Assembly: GCA_019614645.1 (NCBI GenBank) | Contig: JABWDB010000004.1 | Coordinates: 11,966,001-12,030,000, forward strand | Direction: 5' to 3' | Origin: Stratiolaelaps scimitus | Taxonomy: Eukaryota > Arthropoda > Arachnida > Mesostigmata > Laelapidae | DNA: 64,000 nucleotides | In this document: positions 23,581-34,673 of the stretch, one piece after another | How the letters are laid out: each line of letters opens with the position of its first letter | Position numbering within the stretch: the first letter of the stretch is position 1 | Made by a program: the position numbers and the translations under genes | The notes under the pieces: generated by a model | The model's input: only the letters and a program-made list of their open reading frames with translations | Databases searched by the model: none | What the model was told of the DNA's origin: nothing

Positions 23581-25958
23581 CAGTAGTGGTAGCATTACTA
23601 GTGCAGCTCCGCGTTACACACGGCGCTGTGTCACGCATCTAACCACCGACGCTACCGTACGTGCGGCGGGCTAACCGTCCGAGCGCGCCACTACCGACAC
23701 TGGCCGATGTCCGATAATCCAACATTGATATATACTCGGATAATTACAACTGACGACGATCAGGCCGGCAGAGAGACAGAGAGAGAGAGAGATAGGGACA
23801 GCGAGAGATTGTCGTCCCCGCCACAACATCGCTCAACGGAGCCCCGAGACCAAAGACACCAGGCCACCAGCATCTGCTGCTGCTGTTGCCAACCTCTACA
23901 TAGCGCCGGTGGTAGTAGTAGAAAGACTTGCAGCTGGAGTTACGCACAGACCGACAGGCCGATCGGTCGAGCGACCGACACAGGCGCTCTCCCATGAAAG
24001 CGTGAGTGCGTTCGGTGCGGCTTGGACGGCTGGGGGCGATAGGGGGCATTGGGAGGCTAGAAAGAGGCGGTGCGAGAGCAGGTAACGGGTAAGGGCTCGG
24101 GAGTGCGCTGGGGACTCGAGTTGGGGCCGAACCGAGCCCAGAGAGAAAGAGACGGAGAGAGAGAGATAGAAAGAGCAGTCTTGAAACCTCCGAGGCAGAC
24201 GCTGTTGCGGAATAGTCCGAACACATCGTCCTCCACTATGGCTGTAGCTGCAGCGGCGACGGCTATAGCGTCTGTGTTAGAGGGGAAGGGCAGATTCATG
24301 GATTGGGGATTTCGTGGAGCGGGGAGAGTATATCATTAAAATGTAATTAACCTGTTGTCGTGCTACAGGCAACCGTTGTATGGGTGCCTGGTAGTATGCT
24401 TGTGTGTATGTGTGTGTGCTAGCTATCTCCGTGGCTCTCTCTCTCTCTCTCGTTCTTCCACTGCCATGGTACCACAAGGGGCGCACAGGAAGACGCAAGG
24501 GAACTCCTCAAGCCGAGATACTGGGGGCTGAGCAGGGGCTATTAAGCAGCGCTGCATGGATGGCCGATTCCTGCCTCTCTCGCTGGCTTGCTGGCAGCTT
24601 GGGCAGTTGCAGCCATTGGAGTTGAAGTGAGAGAGGACGCTCCGAAGCGAGAACGTGGCCACCCGGGGGGACCCGGGAATGAATCTGGCTGCTGAAGTAC
24701 TTTGTCATTGGGCGACGGCTCAGACCAGGGCTGAACTGGCCAAGAGGGAGGCTTGAGAGATGGTACTCGTAGCAGAGGCCGGTCGGTCGGACGGCCGACG
24801 ATCGATAGCATTAACAACAGCAAAAGCAGTATCAGCCGCAGCAGGAGCGCTGGTAAGCTGATAGTGTGCCTGCCTTTGATTGTATTGCCTGGTTTTCCTA
24901 ATCCCTACTGATGCCGCCGCCGCCGTGGCCGCTACTTCTACACCTGGCTGCCAAACATCCTCGACGGTCGCTTCTTTCCTTCCGGCATCGCTACCCCCGT
25001 TCTTCATCTCGTCCCGGCCCCGCTTTCTAGTTTCTCCTCGGTGAAACTATCTGCTATCGTAGATAGTAGTTGTAGTTAGCCCGTTGCTTGTTAGGTAAAC
25101 AACTTCCACATGAGCGCTCGATGTTACACGAACAAAAGCCGTTTTGCTCCGTAAGCTCTGCTAAGGGCGAGCGGAACGTGCTGCAGCTGATGCAGAGTAC
25201 GTTGCCGATACGTTCATTCCCTACTCTCTCAATGGCTACGACACTACTCGGATTGTACGGGAGTGTACAGGCCGCCATAGGGCGACGATGCTGAGGAGCT
25301 GTGACTTGTTATTGTCCATTGAATGGCACTGAAGAAGAAGAAGCATAGCAGAAAATTTTCTGCTGCGTTCCGCCGCCTGGGCCACCACCTCACTCTTTCT
25401 CTCTCTCTCTCTCTCTCTCTCACCCCTTGGACTTCTCAGTCCAGGAACGGTGCCGCACATTGTCTGTGGACAATACAGAAGCAGTTCGTGCCTCTGGAAC
25501 TAGCAACATATTCAGCAATCCCCTTAAGCACGTTTAGTAGACTGTTCACATCGCTTCGATGCAGATCTAAATATCTCGTTGCCGAATCTATCATCTTCAT
25601 GTTTTCACTAAGTTCATCCGTCGCTCCACCTCGCTCCACGCACTATCCACTGTTTACCGCAGCGTACATCTAAACAGTGCTGTACACCCGGATGGATTCG
25701 TGTAATGTGCGCTACGTGACACCCTCACGCATGACGTGCCTCGCCAGTCGTGTAACTATTGTACTATGGAGAACAGATTTGGGCCGAACGAACCTGGTGG
25801 TTTGTTACGGAGGAATAGAAAACGCCCGTCAATACGTGGACTTCCGTTTGAAGCTGACCTGGGATAAAAATATCGGAGGGAAAATCCGCATCTGACGGAG
25901 GCCACGGCAAAGTCTAGTTTTTAGTATTTGGGGTGTCTATCACTTCGCCGCACAGTGA
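23581..25958. other. unassigned GC-rich stretch with GA/CT repeats
   Basis: GA-rich tracts at 23769-23793 and 24136-24170, CT repeats at 24433-24452 and 25399-25420. Frames on both strands run through these repeats and give Arg/Glu or Ser/Leu low-complexity products that are not credible genes. A GGTCGGTCGGACGGCCGACG patch lies at 24783. Confidence 0.4.
25399..25420. repeat. (CT)n microsatellite
   Basis: Uninterrupted CT dinucleotides, 11 units. Confidence 0.95.
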
Positions 25959-26324
25959 CTGCAGTTACAGATACAACTAGAAACACCACCGGAGCACATT
26001 TTATGGGGTGCTGTTCATGCTGCCCTTGGTGCTGGCGATCTGGCGGGACGTATGCTTCACAACGTTGTTATCGTTGCTGCGGCAAGATCTCGCCAGCCTA
26101 GCCATTATAGGTACGCGAGATCAGTGATGTCAATAGCAGAGTTTGCCGCTCCATGCTATCAACAAACGTTGGCTTTGATAGCCTCGTCTAAAGAGCTCTC
26201 ATTCGCGAGAATATCCGCCCAGCCTATACGCAGTCGGTTCAGTTCGAACAGTTCTCGCGTGTGGAGGCGGCGGTGGGAGGTCGGCTCGAAGCAGCGGCGG
26301 CAGCATCAACCAGAAAAGAGATGA
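25959..26324 (+). CDS. candidate exon with two overlapping frames, unknown product
   Basis: A plus frame opens after a stop at 25956-25958 and stays open for about 121 codons, reading LETPPEHILWGAVHAALGAG near its start and becoming Ser/Arg-rich later. An acceptor-like gtgactgcag sits just upstream. A second frame in the same DNA begins at ATG 26003 and encodes a 32-residue peptide with eight cysteines (MGCCSCCPWCWRSGG...), ending 26101. An MGC N-terminus is the type that can be lipid-modified, but the peptide may be a chance reading. I cannot choose between the frames, and neither matches a known family. Confidence 0.2.
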   Translation: MQLQIQLETPPEHILWGAVHAALGAGDLAGRMLHNVVIVAAARSRQPSHYRYARSVMSIAEFAAPCYQQTLALIASSKELSFARISAQPIRSRFSSNSSRVWRRRWEVGSKQRRQHQPEKR

Positions 26325-27443
26325 GAAACAGTTGTTCTGTCCTTTTAGTTAAGTTCGCTCGATCGCGGTGGTCTGCTTCGGCTTATATCCGCTCTCGCTT
26401 CCTCCGTCCGCGTCCATCCTATTCCTTAGTTGCCGCCGTCGCCGCCGTCGTAGCCGTTGTTGCTGCCGTGGCCATAGCTGTTCTTTCTCTCGGGTAATCT
26501 CTCCTCATGGTGGCGGTGGCGGGTAATCTCTTCGCAGCTGAAAGCGACAGTGAAAGTGGCAGCCATTCAAGTGCTAAGGGCCAAGCTGAGCTGAATACGG
26601 TGAGGGTGGCTCCGCCTTACTGCACGACGATTTAGCCGCGACAGGATTGCTGGGCGGAATCGCACACCGACTCTGGCCGAGTTGGTGGCCACGAGTAACG
26701 ATAACATAACAACACCAACCAGCTGCAGCAGCAGCAACAGCAACAGGTGACAACGAACGTCCGACCGCACAGCGACGGAGAGCGTATGCAAGCATTTGCA
26801 TTCGCCTGCCCTCATCCTCCTGTGGCTGCTCGTTCTCCTCAGGCGTTCTCCTCTCGGGTGCCGCAAGCCGCTCCTCTTGCTCCTGCTACAACAACAACTA
26901 CTACCACTACTACTGCGACCAGCACTCGTCCTGTTTCTGTCACTGCTCTCTGATCGTGTATGTTATAGCCGTCTCTCTCCCCCTATCTCGATCCGACAGC
27001 AGCAGCAGCAGTAGCCGGACGGAAGCTCCTCACTTCGTTGGTGTCTGGCCCTGCCCCTACTAAAGTCGCTCGTACCATCTCGTGGCACGAGCAGTGGTGG
27101 ATGACGTTGGCTCGTTGGTCGGCCAGTCGATCCCACGCACCCTCATAAGCACCTTAACGCGCTCAGATGCTTAGAGAACACCGCGGATCCGCGGCAGACG
27201 CGCACAGCGCATTCGCCTCGTCCTGCTGGCTGCGCCGGGACGCAGGGCAACAGGTAGAGAAGCATGTGCTTACCACGTACGGAGGTGGGTACCACCATAG
27301 GCCGGTTGCAGATGTTCGCGCACAGAGGCACACACGCCCCGCCATGCTTCAACGGGTGCTGTTCCCCTTGCCACAATGTTTGCAGGCCGGCAGAGGGCGG
27401 CTGGCAAAGGAGGTATTTTTACCGAAGATGAACAACCTAGCGG
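26325..27443. other. unassigned GC-rich trinucleotide-repeat zone
   Basis: GCC/GTC repeats at 26430-26470, CAG/CAA repeats at 26720-26750, ACT/ACA repeats at 26888-26915, and a perfect palindrome CCGCGGATCCGCGG at 27181-27194. Frames on both strands reflect the repeats. Resembles 5'UTR or promoter-proximal DNA; no gene is called. Confidence 0.35.
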
Positions 27444-27830
27444 TTGTTGCCGACTCCTGCGGCTGATGAAGCGAGCGCGGATGAGGCGAGCGGGGTTAGA
27501 GGATGCCATCGAGGGCTTGTTGCAAGGAGTCAGGGACGAATGGCTATTAGGGACGGCGAGCTGGCTTCGTGGTGCACGGCAGAACGCCAGCAGCTAGCTA
27601 GTCGCCTGCGTGGCTCTACCACGATGGCCGCTGATTGTGTAGCTGTTATCGTTGAAGGAGAAGACGTCGTTGTAGCGATACACGCAGGTGTTAACGATTT
27701 GTGTGTGTGTGTGTCGTCTCGCCTTGTTACCTTGCAGGTGAGAGACGCCGCAGGGACATCCACTACGTCTCCGATACACGGTAAGAGCGCATCCATGGCA
27801 TCCACAGCAAGCAGAACGCTCTGCTGCTAG
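27444..27830 (+). CDS. candidate coding frame with internal splice sites, unknown product
   Basis: A 128-codon plus frame contains a very good acceptor at 27737 (cgccttgttaccttgcag) and a donor at 27781 (ATACACG|GTAAGAGC). The part before the acceptor includes MAADCVAVIVEGEDVVVAIH; the part after it is Ser/Thr/Ala-rich. A further acceptor at 27913 (tactttctggtgcag) is followed by a short open piece reading QQQQLQRRRTVDGGEQRE before GTGAGG|GTAAGG at 27969. The phases of these pieces do not all agree, so I treat this as an exon-rich zone rather than a solved gene. Confidence 0.22.
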   Translation: MLPTPAADEASADEASGVRGCHRGLVARSQGRMAIRDGELASWCTAERQQLASRLRGSTTMAADCVAVIVEGEDVVVAIHAGVNDLCVCVSSRLVTLQVRDAAGTSTTSPIHGKSASMASTASRTLCC

Positions 27831-28168
27831 ATGAAAGCAGCTATTCCCGTCGACGAGAATAGGGGCTCTCTCCTCGCTCGCTGGTGCAGCGACACCTGTA
27901 CTTTCTGGTGCAGCAGCAGCAGCAGTTGCAGAGACGGCGGACAGTGGATGGCGGTGAACAACGTGAGGGTAAGGCCCGTGAGTGGCGGTAGGACTGGCAG
28001 ACTCGTGGGTAGTTGCGGGCTAGCGGTGCAGAGGTGCGGCCCTTCCTTCGGTGGGGGCGGGCAGGTAGAATTGCTGGGGCATGGCCTGCAGTACCCTGAG
28101 AGTCTTGCCGATAATCGAGGGGTGACGGCGACGGAGCACATTGCTGTCTTGACAGGGAGTTGGAGCAG
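27831..28168 (+). CDS. candidate exon ending at a consensus donor, unknown product
   Basis: An open frame of about 113 codons ends at GGAGCAG|GTGAGCG (donor at 28169). Composition is Gly/Arg/Ser-rich with a C-rich start (DTCTFWCSSSSSCRDGG) coded by CAG-type repeats in another register. It overlaps minus-strand frames of similar length, so coding status is unsure. Confidence 0.18.
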
Positions 28169-28820
28169 GTGAGCGACACTCGTCCACAGAAAGGCAAGGA
28201 CGGACGCTGTCTGCTCGTTTACTCGCAACTATCTCCGCTGGGCAATTGGCCCCAGTAGGGTTGCGGTGCGCGTGGCCGTGGGACCCCCCTTCTAATGGGA
28301 GCTGACTGAATGACATTTACTATGTCGAACGCATGTCGAAGGAATGCTGTACATAACGACTACATTTAGACAGATAGAGCTGGCTGCTCGGCTAGATAAT
28401 AGGTTCGTAGCGTTCGTCGAGGTGAAGTCCTAGTTGGAAACGATGCTCTCTCTTCTATAATACAACATAACATTTAATGGATTGAATGCATTCAACTATC
28501 AAGCGCGTTCGTCGACTAATCGCTGGTAGCGACTGACGGAAACTCGGTAGAGTAGGTCCTGATGCCGAATGCTGGCAGAACGCCTACTAACGTATTTAGG
28601 CGAATCACTCAATGAAAAGTGCCGTTGAAATTACTACCCTAATTGTGTCTTGAGCTGACGTTGGGGGACGTTTTCACAAACTTGCAGTGCAATCAAACCA
28701 GGGCAATTTGGAAAACCTTAGGAGAAGAACTGAGGCAGGCTCCATGACAAACGCGTAACATAATGCTCTGTTCACCATTTTATCATATAGGTGTAATCCA
28801 CTCTATAATTATAATAGTAC

Positions 28821-28853
28821 TTAACTAATGTTGGCTGAGAGTCAGCCCGAAAA
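28821..28853 (+). mobile_element. orphan 3' end of the SINE family
   Basis: Shares 17 identical bases (TTGGCTGAGAGTCAGCC) with the 3' end of the intact SINE, followed by the same short A-run. The tRNA-like head is missing. It may be a 5'-truncated SINE or the tail of the partner LINE; the sequence is too short to decide. Confidence 0.6.
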
Positions 28854-29395
28854 CACAGCTAATACAGTGATATAGCAGAATGTCGCCGTGGTTCCCTGCG
28901 GGCAAAAAGTTATTATAATATTAATCAAACAGTAATACACCGCAGAGCTCTGAGGTTGATCTGCACCCACGCTATAACGTACATATGGGCTACATCAGCG
29001 AGACGATTATAAAATCCCTTAAAAAAATTGAACGTCCGGAGCTGCCCATGCTCTATGAGGAGCTTGTTTTGATAGTTAACCCTTCGTCGTTTGATTCAGT
29101 CTCATCGCCGTCGACCGAATTAGATCTGAGCGGTAACGCAAATTGCGCTCTGAGGGCGGTACTGACATCAATGGGCTAACCATTACAGAGGGGGTGCATA
29201 ATGTGTTATAACATGCTATTTCACATGCTCGATGTTTATTCTTGCTCGATATCATGTAATGCAAATGGATTCGATTTCAGGATTTATGTTATACAATGAA
29301 TACTTGTCATAATAGCACTTGAGCTATTATTTTGCATCATATAATATGCTCGCTCACCAGTCAGGCATGATCAGTTATTATAGAAAACGAACGAT

Positions 29396-29399
<4 letters not shown>

Positions 29400-29427
<28 letters not shown>

Positions 29428-29436
29428 GATATATAT
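29400..29436. repeat. (AT)n microsatellite
   Basis: AT run with one GAT interruption. Confidence 0.95.
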
Positions 29437-30853
29437 TAGTATAGGCTCGTAACGTAACGCATATCATCTTATTCGGTCTGTTCGTTTATAGCTTATCAAT
29501 ATATATATATATACTCAGGTATTGGTTCGTGCATCTCACTATATTCGCAAGCTTGCCTTAAGGTTTGACTTCATTGCGCCTATCGTCACTTAACTCAGCA
29601 CTAGAGAATCGCTCGAATTGCGGTGATCGCAGATACAGAATAGTGCCGGCGAACTCCGCCACAGACATCGTACATTTACATAGGTTTTATAGGGCACTGA
29701 CAAAATCCACAAAACTGCACCAGATTGTACAACTCGATCGTACCATGCAGTGTATGGGTTCTGGGTCGGATTTCAGAACACGGCAAAGATGTATGTGTGT
29801 GTGTGTGTCTATGTCAGGCTCTCAATTAGACGAGAGCCGGTGAACGTGGTCAGAACAGGACGCCGTTCGCTTAGACGTTCCTCGCTGCTGCTGCTGCTGT
29901 CGCTTTGGCAATGCGATCGATTGTGTGGCGTCTCCAAGTTCGTCCGCTGCAGGACTGCTGCTGCTGCAGCTAGCTCATGCTATCGTGGTTCGAATGGACA
30001 GTGGCACGGAAGGCTCTCTGAACGCTGCTGGATCCCTCGTCATAACCCCGACCCGGTCCGGGCGGTTGGTCCCGAGACAACCTAATCGGGACCTTCTGTT
30101 CACATTGGACGAGGTCGCCATTTCGAAGAGCCACCCTACCGGAGGGAGCCATACACGCACGAAGCTGCTACGCGCACCGTGCGCCGCAATTCTACAAACG
30201 CATTATCCACTTGCGTCGTCCACGTCGGTGTGCCACCGGCCGCTGGCCTCTATTCCACCGACGTCGCAGTCCGGCAAAGCCCGCAGTGATAGGCTCGCTC
30301 GGCATCTGACATGGGCCAGCACCATCATCACCACCGTGTGCTCGTCTGTAGACGAGCTCTAATGGTGTAGCTCCAACAACGTACGAGTGCCTACCTAAGC
30401 GCCTACCTAATGGAGGGCGGGGGGCTTGGTGAGGGACAAATGACACGGGGCAGATAGGATTCGGCGGAGAACTCGAGACGAAGGAGAAAAAGGAAACGGT
30501 TTATGCGCGTCGTTGCATAGACATACGCCAGCAACTATCTACAATAGCAGGCAGCAACCACCGCTGAAACCGCGGAGAAGTTATAGGGTAGGAGGCCCGT
30601 GGGGAGTAAGGGTATAATCCGGCAGCAAAGCTCAATTTAGAGCTGAAGGACCAACGACTGGGGCTAGTAGATTGATAATAATAATAATAATCATAATGCT
30701 GAACTAGACGAAACAAATGAAATACATTTTTATATATTAAATACTACTAGCAATATGCCACCTACTAGCTCACACATATAACTGTTACACGCACTATGGG
30801 TAGGGTATTATATGTCGGCGAGCAGGGTAGGCTTGTTTGACGGAGCTCCTTGA

Positions 30854-31514
30854 CCATTCGGCCATGAGGTCTTAATTGCTATCTTATTCGCGGTGCTCGT
30901 CATCTCCTCTTAGTAGTGGACTGTTTTCAAAAGTGGGCATTATCTCGTCATCGCGTAAAGAAGCCCGTATCGCTTGCCATACCGTGCCACAACAACGGGG
31001 CAAATCGCAACACAGCCCCCTCCGCGGGGGTCGATTTTCAAGCTACTAGAGAACGCTTACTGTTCAACACACTCTCACACACACATATATATATATATGT
31101 ATATATACCGATAATTCTCCTTGCTCTCGTTATCACCATTCTACCCTGCCATTTACTGCTTTACGCTGAGCGGGACGTACAAGAAGTCTACAAGATATAC
31201 AATACAAGTAACGGGATATCAATAATCCCTCATCACGCGTCGATTCATTCGTCTTCTTGGTAGCCATGTTTGCCTTTGTTTTTTCACGGTCTATCAACCC
31301 GGCCGCTGTCAGTTGTTGACGGCGATGCAGTACAATGCCAGTGAGTGCATTAAAGCCATATCGAGAATTAGCGCACAACGACGGCTGGCGACGTCTGGAG
31401 GGGGGTCTCTTTCAGACTTCGCACGAACCAGCCGGCTGAAGTCGCGTATCCTATTGAGAGAGTCGGCGAATATTGGCAACGAGCTTTCACCACTTACCCG
31501 ACGAACGTGACGGT

Positions 31515-31516
<2 letters not shown>
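30854..31516. other. unassigned stretch
   Basis: A short (TA)n lies at 31086-31107. A plus frame (30916-31263) reads through it and gives IILLALVITILPCHLLLYAE then a polar tail. A second frame (31313-31510, with an ATG at 31325) reads MQYNASECIKAISRISAQRR onward. Neither has a supported gene structure. Confidence 0.3.
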
Positions 31517-31576
<60 letters not shown>

Positions 31577-31580
31577 TATA
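31517..31580. repeat. long (TA)n microsatellite
   Basis: 27 uninterrupted TA units, one C, then a further short AT run. Confidence 0.96.
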
Positions 31581-31659
31581 AAAGAAAATGCCAGATGAAT
31601 TGGGACCTGATTCGCGCATCTGATTTTCCCATGCCTCTATATTATTGCTGTCACCCAAT

Positions 31660-31815
31660 TTCCCGTTTGTAAAGGTAAAGGTTTTATTGGTTTATTAAAG
31701 GAGCAGCAATTTTACAATGCTTAAGCTCTCTTATATGTCACGTAGCGGTGCTCGAACCTGCGGCCTCTGGCTTAACTGGCTGTTAACTGTTGCTTTCACC
31801 GGTACGGCCTAACGC
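31660..31815 (-). mobile_element. possible tRNA-like SINE remnant, minus strand
   Basis: On the minus strand a TAGGCCGTACCGG sequence near 31811 resembles an A box, and GGTTCGAGCAC (31748-31758) is close to a B box. The spacing would suit a tRNA with a long variable arm. Downstream comes an AT-rich tail with AATAAACC and CTTTACCTTTAC units, as in SINE tails. No target-site duplication was found. Confidence 0.3.
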
Positions 31816-31970
31816 AAACGATGATGATGAAAAGGGCGCAAACAACCTGCGTCCCATGACGCGTTCAGGTGAGATCCCTCTCGAACCCACCGCGTTGCTA
31901 TGAACTTCTGAGAGAGAGAGAGCAAGTGAAGTTGTTACATGAAAAAGCATAGTGAGTGAAACGAGCGAGG

Positions 31971-32056
31971 CCACGCACTTAGCTTGTCAGGCTGCGTGGA
32001 TGGGGCCGGACAATCTAAATACGTTTGAATCCCAGCGGTGCCGGCTCTGGGAACTA
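31971..32056 (+). mobile_element. possible tRNA-derived remnant
   Basis: TAGCTTGTCAGG at 31979-31990 resembles an A box. GTTTGAATCCC at 32023-32033 resembles a B box and lies 44 bases further on, the usual tRNA spacing. CCACGCA and TGCGTGG flank the first box as a 7-bp inverted repeat, so it does not fold as a normal tRNA. A similar block (GATGGGGCC... then GGTACGAATCC) occurs near 55976-56010. Confidence 0.28.
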
Positions 32057-32257
32057 CTGGTAGAAAGATATTATAGATAATTAGTGTTGAATCGTTGTGT
32101 CTGTTCGAACGCTGCCTAACGTAAGTTTCTCCGAAAAGGCCACAGGAGCAGGAGCAGCCCAGGCCTCCTTCTAACGATTTCTAGTCCCAGTTGAACGCGG
32201 GACCGAGAAGCCCAACTCAGCATTTGATTTCGGGGGTTTTCTTCGTCACTTCGGAAG

Positions 32258-32921
32258 GCGAGGAGAGAGCGGTTCCAGGGCAAGGATGTGAAGATTAACT
32301 GGCACTTCTGCTCCATTCTGCCGTCACCCTACGAATTGGTCGGTCGAACTGATACTGAAAGTAAGGCGGACCCCTTCATTTGGCGCTTCCTACTAATGGC
32401 CAAAAAAATCTACACCCCGTTTACTGATCACTTCGATCAGGCGTCTCTCAGCAGGCGCAAACGACCTAAAATTGAGGTAAGTATAGCTCACTAGAACGGA
32501 CAGTCAGAGGGAGATTGCCGGTGAGGGGCGTGCATGAGATAGTAGCACTGAAGCCAATAGGGTCATTTGGTCAGTGACGCGGTTTGCTATGGGCGCCCAA
32601 TGAGTAGCTCTGATCGGCACAACGGAGAGAGTTGTCAGACGAAAGCAGCGATTCTAGGAATCTCGCTTTCTCCATTTCGTCTTTGATTTCTGGCTGAACG
32701 GGCGGGCCAGAGCAATGACCTTGACACGATATGTGTGTGTGGGTGTATAGGACAGCAAAAAGTTAGGAAAAGGAGACCCCCTCCCCGCGCGCGTCTCAAG
32801 CAGCCTTCAGTTCCCCGCTGACGTCACTCTGAAAGTTGAAATGCACGATTCGGAAGATGGCGGAAGAGAACCAACCATACCCGTGGGGCCAGAGCCACGG
32901 GCCAAACCACGGCGCAGGTGA
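32258..32921 (+). CDS. candidate two-exon gene, unknown product
   Basis: Inferred model: exon 32258-32476, intron 32477-32810 (334 nt), exon 32811-32921 ending in TGA. The donor ATTGAG|GTAAGTAT is near perfect; the acceptor follows a C/T-rich tract and reads gcagccttcag. The exons join in phase 0. The first exon gives a well mixed sequence with HFCSILPSPYELVGRTD and PFIWRFLLMAKKIY and ends in a basic SRRKRPKIE. The second begins FPADVTLKVEMHDSEDGG and ends RAKPRRR. The first exon's acceptor (around 32257) is weak and the frame has no ATG, so upstream exons are missing. GTGAAA...TTTTGCAG at 32918-32953 could act as a 36-nt intron and extend the protein to a stop at 33193-33195. No family is recognised. 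Confidence 0.4.
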
Positions 32922-34056
32922 AATCCGACGAATCACGAACAGCTTTTGCAGCTCTTTCCCCACTGGTCGAGTCGACTGCCATTCAGGCGGACCACCGAAG
33001 CCAGCGACGGATCCGAGTCGACGTTTCTTCGTCGAAACGCTCCTCGGCTCTCTGTTCAAATTTCAGGGAAAAGCAATAGAACAAATTGGGGGGGGGAGGG
33101 GCGGACGAAGGTCCCCTACACTACGAGCCTCCACCGCTACAGGATGGGACTGCCACCTACTCTGCTGCTCGACTACAATGCGCGATAGAAGGTAGGAGAG
33201 GGAGAGAGAGAGAGAAATGGAGAGACACGGCGAGTAGACGAGATCCAGTGAAAGGAAGGCGTGTCTCTAAAGCGCACGTTTCTACAACGTTCCAACGTTA
33301 GAATGTTGCCGTATAGGGCGGGAGCAAACAAATGAGAACGCGTTGTTCGAGTGAACAAGGCGATTGATGATAAGCGCTCCCTTTCGAGTATGTATATTAT
33401 AGAAATATTTAGAGTCTAATGTAGAGGGTCGTTGAAGAGGACCGACGACTACTTGTCAACGCGTAGAAACAAAACAGTCTTCCAGATCGCTAACAACACG
33501 GTCGATATCTTTGTTCCTATGTCTACATATAGTATTGCTATATATTGTACGCATTGCTGCAGTACACGCTTGACCTGCACCGTCAGTGGTGACTGATGGC
33601 TGCTCGGCTGATTGGTGAGGGAATTACGCGTGGCGGCACTGACCGACATTGAACATGTCATCGTCACATCGATCAATGGCGGTTGACCATAGCGGTGACG
33701 GCTACGATGCTCGAATGTAGCCAACCTCCGCCAGGTGAGTGGGAGCGCGCGAGGACCCTGAAAGAGAGAGAGCCTCTCCCCATGTACTGTTCAATCGTGA
33801 GCAGCTGACAGTACCCTTCTCCATCGAGCGGTCACCAATCATAAGTGGCGTCTTCGTTGCCGGCAATGCTCCGGCGTCCTCCCCCACTCAGCTGTGGCTC
33901 ACTGACATCCATTGCTGAACTCGGTTGGTGATTATGATCCCGACCACCGCGAGTGCTCTCGACTTGATTGATACTAGCGGCGGTCGCGGTGATGGCTAGA
34001 TCAACGTGTAGACACTTTAACTATGGGCAATGGGTCGGATTGGTCGTGTCAAGTGG
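32922..34056. other. unassigned stretch
   Basis: Open frames continue to about 33195, next to a possible GAAG|GTAGGA donor. A G-rich run lies at 33086-33102 and a GAGA patch at 33195-33215. A strong plus-strand donor sequence CCGCCAG|GTGAGTGG lies near 33734, but no exon could be attached to it. Confidence 0.4.
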
Positions 34057-34113
34057 ATGCTGTTGTATCAAACTTAAGCCGAAGGATGAGGCGTAAGTTT
34101 GAGACAACACCAT
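34057..34113 (+). ncRNA. 57-nt imperfect hairpin, possible small-RNA precursor
   Basis: The left arm 34057-34080 (ATGCTGTTGTATCAAACTTA then AGCC) pairs with the right arm 34090-34113 around a 9-nt loop (GAAGGATGA), with three mismatches in 24. Arm length and total size are in the range of microRNA precursors, but no lower stem extends beyond it. The arms match no conserved animal microRNA that I know. The structure is seen; the RNA role is inference. Confidence 0.35.
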
Positions 34114-34633
34114 TGCATACTGCAGCTGTATCCAGCTGTTCGTTCTGCTCTTGAATGGTCAGCGGCATTGAGCGCAGTATCGCAGACGGTTGAGGTCACT
34201 GCCAATAGTGGTTGCGACGATCGACATCTGACGACTCTCGAAGAACTACGAAAGTATGGTCGGAGAACTTAAATGATGGCCATTGTTATATTGGTTGTTG
34301 CAGCACCCCTGTGTATTCTACTCTCTCATTCAGCGGGTTCGGACGGCTGTATTGAGATGGACACTGTTATTGATCTGTCCGCTATATACATGGTAATGGT
34401 AGGTGACAACGATTGCGCGTTTTTTTTTTGCGAGTGGTCATTGCACTACTGCTAATGCTGTGGTACTTTTAATTCAAGCTAGCGTCACTGGTACCGATAC
34501 GCAGAATGCTATATGGTGGGCACCATTGGACGGCAGAGCGACTGACAACGAGATCAGTGTGGCTGGGATTGATTGCTGTTATTACTATTTATTATTATTA
34601 TTATAGTGGTTGTATAACAGATAGCTATTGTCA

Positions 34634-34635
<2 letters not shown>
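34114..34635. other. non-coding stretch
   Basis: No supported gene; short TTA/TAT runs near 34585-34605. Confidence 0.5.

Positions 34636-34672
<37 letters not shown>
34636..34672. repeat. (AT)n microsatellite
   Basis: Uninterrupted run of about 37 bases. Confidence 0.95.

Positions 34673-34673
<1 letters not shown>

Larger units (their letters stand above)
28169..30853. other. mostly AT-rich non-coding stretch
   Basis: Holds the SINE 3' fragment at 28821-28853, (TA)n at 29400-29436 and 29499-29513, a CTG run near 29886-29900 and a TAA/ATA run near 30676-30692. A GC-richer island at 29.85-30.45 kb has a 145-codon plus frame (29925-30362) with no recognisable domain. Confidence 0.4.

Noticed and set aside
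27181..27194. Palindrome CCGCGGATCCGCGG
   Set aside because: Real, but short and made of overlapping GC-rich restriction-type words; no reason to assign a function.
30854..30864. Perfect-looking minus-strand A box TGGCCGAATGG
   Set aside because: No B box at tRNA spacing downstream; at best a truncated relic.
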